DNA of 64,000 bases, from the NCBI GenBank assembly GCA_035374585.1, contig DAOSPF010000005.1, positions 14,748-78,747 of the forward strand, given 5' to 3'. Source of the DNA: JAKPQD01 sp029572965 (GTDB taxonomy: Bacteria; Bacteroidota; Bacteroidia; Bacteroidales; DTGW01). A model generated the notes under the pieces. That model made no database searches. It saw nothing but the letters and a program-made list of their open reading frames with translations, and was not told the origin of the DNA. The position numbers and the translations under genes were made by a program. Every line of letters starts with the position of its first letter. Position 1 is the stretch's first letter. Of this stretch, positions 62,387-64,000 are shown piece after piece.

Positions 62387-62535
62387 GATTTTAGAAACTG
62401 TTTGATATTTTGTTAAACTATTGAACTGCAATCACTTAATCAACCAAGTATTATTAATGCTTAATTTTTGGATTAAGTTGTTAAACGATACACCTGCAAA
62501 AGTTATCAAAAGGTTTTACAATATGACAGCCTTGC

Positions 62536-63765
62536 CTAAAATCCTGTTTTATCTAATATTAACCCGGTAGCTCCACGGCCATCGGCAACATAATCGCGGC
62601 TTATTGTACCTGCTTTTTCTAAAAAGACTTTATCAGTATGTATTTTGTCAAGAATTTTTGTTAATTCGTTAATGTTTGCAATAGGAAAAGCTCCGCCTTT
62701 TTCGGCAAGTTCTACAGCCTCGCGAAACTTTTTATAATTGGGGCCAAAAACAACAGGAATACCAAATGTAGCAGCTTCAAGTATATTGTGGATACCTTTG
62801 CCAAAGCCCCCTCCTATATAAGCAGCATAGCCATACCGGTAAACAGACGACAGCATACCAACGTTGTCAATGATGAGTACATCGTATTCAGAAAGGTTAA
62901 CTTTTTCTGCCTGCGAATACCGAATAACTTTTTTATTGATGCTGCTGACAATGCTGTTTATCCCGTCTTCTTTGATTTCGTGAGGGGCAAAAATAAGCTT
63001 GACCGGGTTTGGGTATGCGTTAAAATACTGAATAATCAGTTTCTCGTCAGCAGGCCAGCTGCTTCCAGCAATAAACGCCTTATGTCCGTTGATAAATTTT
63101 TCAATCACAGGCAGTTGCTTTGCTTGCGAAGCAAGTTCATAAACCCTGTCAAATCTGGTATCTGAACAAATTGAGGTATTTGTAATACCTATACTGGCCA
63201 AAAGCTCTTTAGATTGTTGATTTTGAACAAAAATATGGTTAAAATACTTTAGCATACTGCGGTACCAACCACCATACCATTTGAAAAACACTTGCTGAGG
63301 CCTGAATATGGATGAAAAACAATAAGTTGGTATGTTTTTTTGGTGCAGTTGATTAAGATAGTTGTGCCAAAACTCATATTTGATAAAAAATACTGCTTTC
63401 GGATTAGCCAATCGAACAAATTTACGAGCCATCCAGGTAAAATCGAACGGCAAATAAACAACTACATCTGCTCCTGCATAATTTTTTCTAATCTCGTATC
63501 CAGAAGGCGAAAAAAATGTCAGAAGAATAGTTACATTTTTATCTCTTCGTTTTATTTCTTCTATAACTGGGCGACCTTGCTCAAATTCGCCCAAAGAAGC
63601 CGCATGAAACCAAATAACATTTTTGTTTTTCAGATCAGCTTTTTTTAAAGTGCCAAAAATACCTTTGCGTCCAATAAGAAATTTTCTGATTTTTTCATCA
63701 AAAAGCGATGCAACACAGGTGCCAAAATAGAATAAGGCCAAAAAGATATGATAAAAAAAAGTCAT
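62536..63765 (-). CDS. waaA: 3-deoxy-D-manno-octulosonic acid transferase (Kdo transferase)
   Basis: 409 residues from the ATG at 63763-63765 (MTFFYHIFLALFYFG, an N-terminal membrane anchor). The GT30 catalytic Glu is in HAASLGEFEQGRPVI, with PFDFTWMARKFVR, IKYEFWHNYLNQL, FIAGSSWPADEKLI and YIGGGFGKGIHNILEA, the activated-sugar binding part. It adds Kdo to lipid A at the inner membrane, so the organism makes LPS or LOS. Single minus-strand gene; its terminus faces the repeat-rich region 61937-62535. Confidence 0.95.
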   Translation of the reverse strand: MTFFYHIFLALFYFGTCVASLFDEKIRKFLIGRKGIFGTLKKADLKNKNVIWFHAASLGEFEQGRPVIEEIKRRDKNVTILLTFFSPSGYEIRKNYAGADVVVYLPFDFTWMARKFVRLANPKAVFFIKYEFWHNYLNQLHQKNIPTYCFSSIFRPQQVFFKWYGGWYRSMLKYFNHIFVQNQQSKELLASIGITNTSICSDTRFDRVYELASQAKQLPVIEKFINGHKAFIAGSSWPADEKLIIQYFNAYPNPVKLIFAPHEIKEDGINSIVSSINKKVIRYSQAEKVNLSEYDVLIIDNVGMLSSVYRYGYAAYIGGGFGKGIHNILEAATFGIPVVFGPNYKKFREAVELAEKGGAFPIANINELTKILDKIHTDKVFLEKAGTISRDYVADGRGATGLILDKTGF

Positions 63766-63948
63766 ACTTTGTGTATAGTCAGTTAATTTGAGTGAGCAAA
63801 GAAACAAATATTTTATGATATGCCCTTTGTTTTCTTTAAAAAATGATTTTTAAAGTTGAATTGAATTATTGAAGGATAGTTTTTTTAGCTAAAATAATTC
63901 ATTAACTTTAAAAGTATGAAGAATAGAAATATTCTGCCATTTTTTTAA

Positions 63949-64000
63949 AACTCATGTACCACACGCCTGAAGGCGGTGGGTTGTTCTAACGGACTGTAAG
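63949..64000. repeat. Imperfect hairpin at the right window edge, possible mobile element end
   Basis: CCACACGCC and GGCGGTGG can pair around TGAA with one bulged A, followed by GGTTGTTCTAACGGAC. Such a subterminal hairpin recalls ends of IS200/IS605-type or other hairpin-ended elements, but the element would lie beyond the window. The rest of 63766-63948 holds no gene that can be supported. Confidence 0.3.

Noticed and set aside
62177..62416. 79-codon plus-strand frame after the MITE
   Set aside because: It runs through the dispersed repeat and has no domain or promoter; treated as non-coding.

Overview
The window looks like a chromosomal scaffold piece from a Bacteroidota genome (Bacteroidia-like). 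The evidence is type IX secretion sorting domains, a hybrid two-component system (HTCS) regulator, a FucP/GH29 fucose cluster, the Bacteroidota-type bifunctional HisB, Bacteroidota promoter boxes (TAnnTTTG, several with a TTG/TTTG box about 19 bp upstream), absence of clear ribosome binding sites, and low to moderate GC. A run of exactly 100 N at 26489-26588 shows that it is a scaffolded draft assembly. No tRNA, rRNA, prophage or CRISPR array was seen.

Layout. (1) 1-8411, minus strand: histidine operon hisG-hisD-hisC-hisB-purU-hisH-hisA-hisF followed by a DUF4105 protein cut by the window edge. It is preceded by a histidine leader peptide and a transcription attenuator. purU is inserted and hisI/hisE is absent. 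(2) 8615-9493: a 45-residue lipoprotein and a DJ-1/PfpI protein. (3) 9559-20847: a LacI regulator with tagaturonate reductase and altronate dehydratase relatives (uxaB, uxaA) on the minus strand, divergent from a fucose catabolic cluster (fucose dehydrogenase, fucP, GH29 fucosidase, mutarotase, zinc alcohol dehydrogenase, fuconolactonase). Together these could form one nearly complete non-phosphorylating fucose route. (4) 21065-24687: galE, an alpha/beta hydrolase, a PfpI protein, an unknown protein and a YjbQ protein. (5) 24767-29410: a giant PKD-repeat T9SS cargo protein interrupted by the assembly gap. (6) 29511-34112: SRP RNA, then a Val/Leu/Ile-rich leader peptide with attenuator in front of ilvD-ilvB-ilvN. 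(7) 34200-42809: a metallo-hydrolase, rluD, a T9SS cargo, a PASTA protein, mqnE (futalosine menaquinone pathway), rpmH, an OmpH-like chaperone, a glycosyltransferase and a tadA-type deaminase. (8) 42908-45394: an EF-G paralogue that lacks the catalytic histidine, preceded by a structured leader of about 230 nt. (9) 45649-52508: DUF116 protein, asparaginase, carbonic anhydrase, GNAT, TatD, pnp and rpsO. (10) 52617-63765: a 1376-residue HTCS sensor-regulator, a polyprenyl glycosylphosphotransferase, a sodium:solute symporter, recR, two LPP20-like exported proteins, a 123-bp MITE-like element, a dispersed repeat, and waaA/kdtA.

Regulation is the most striking theme. Two biosynthetic operons (his and ilv) each carry a classic leader-peptide attenuator made of a promoter, a short peptide rich in the end-product amino acid, a candidate antiterminator and a terminator hairpin. 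The EF-G paralogue has an elaborate, unexplained 5' leader. Several intergenic repeats, including a MITE with 18-bp inverted repeats and 10-11-bp target duplication, record past mobile-element activity.
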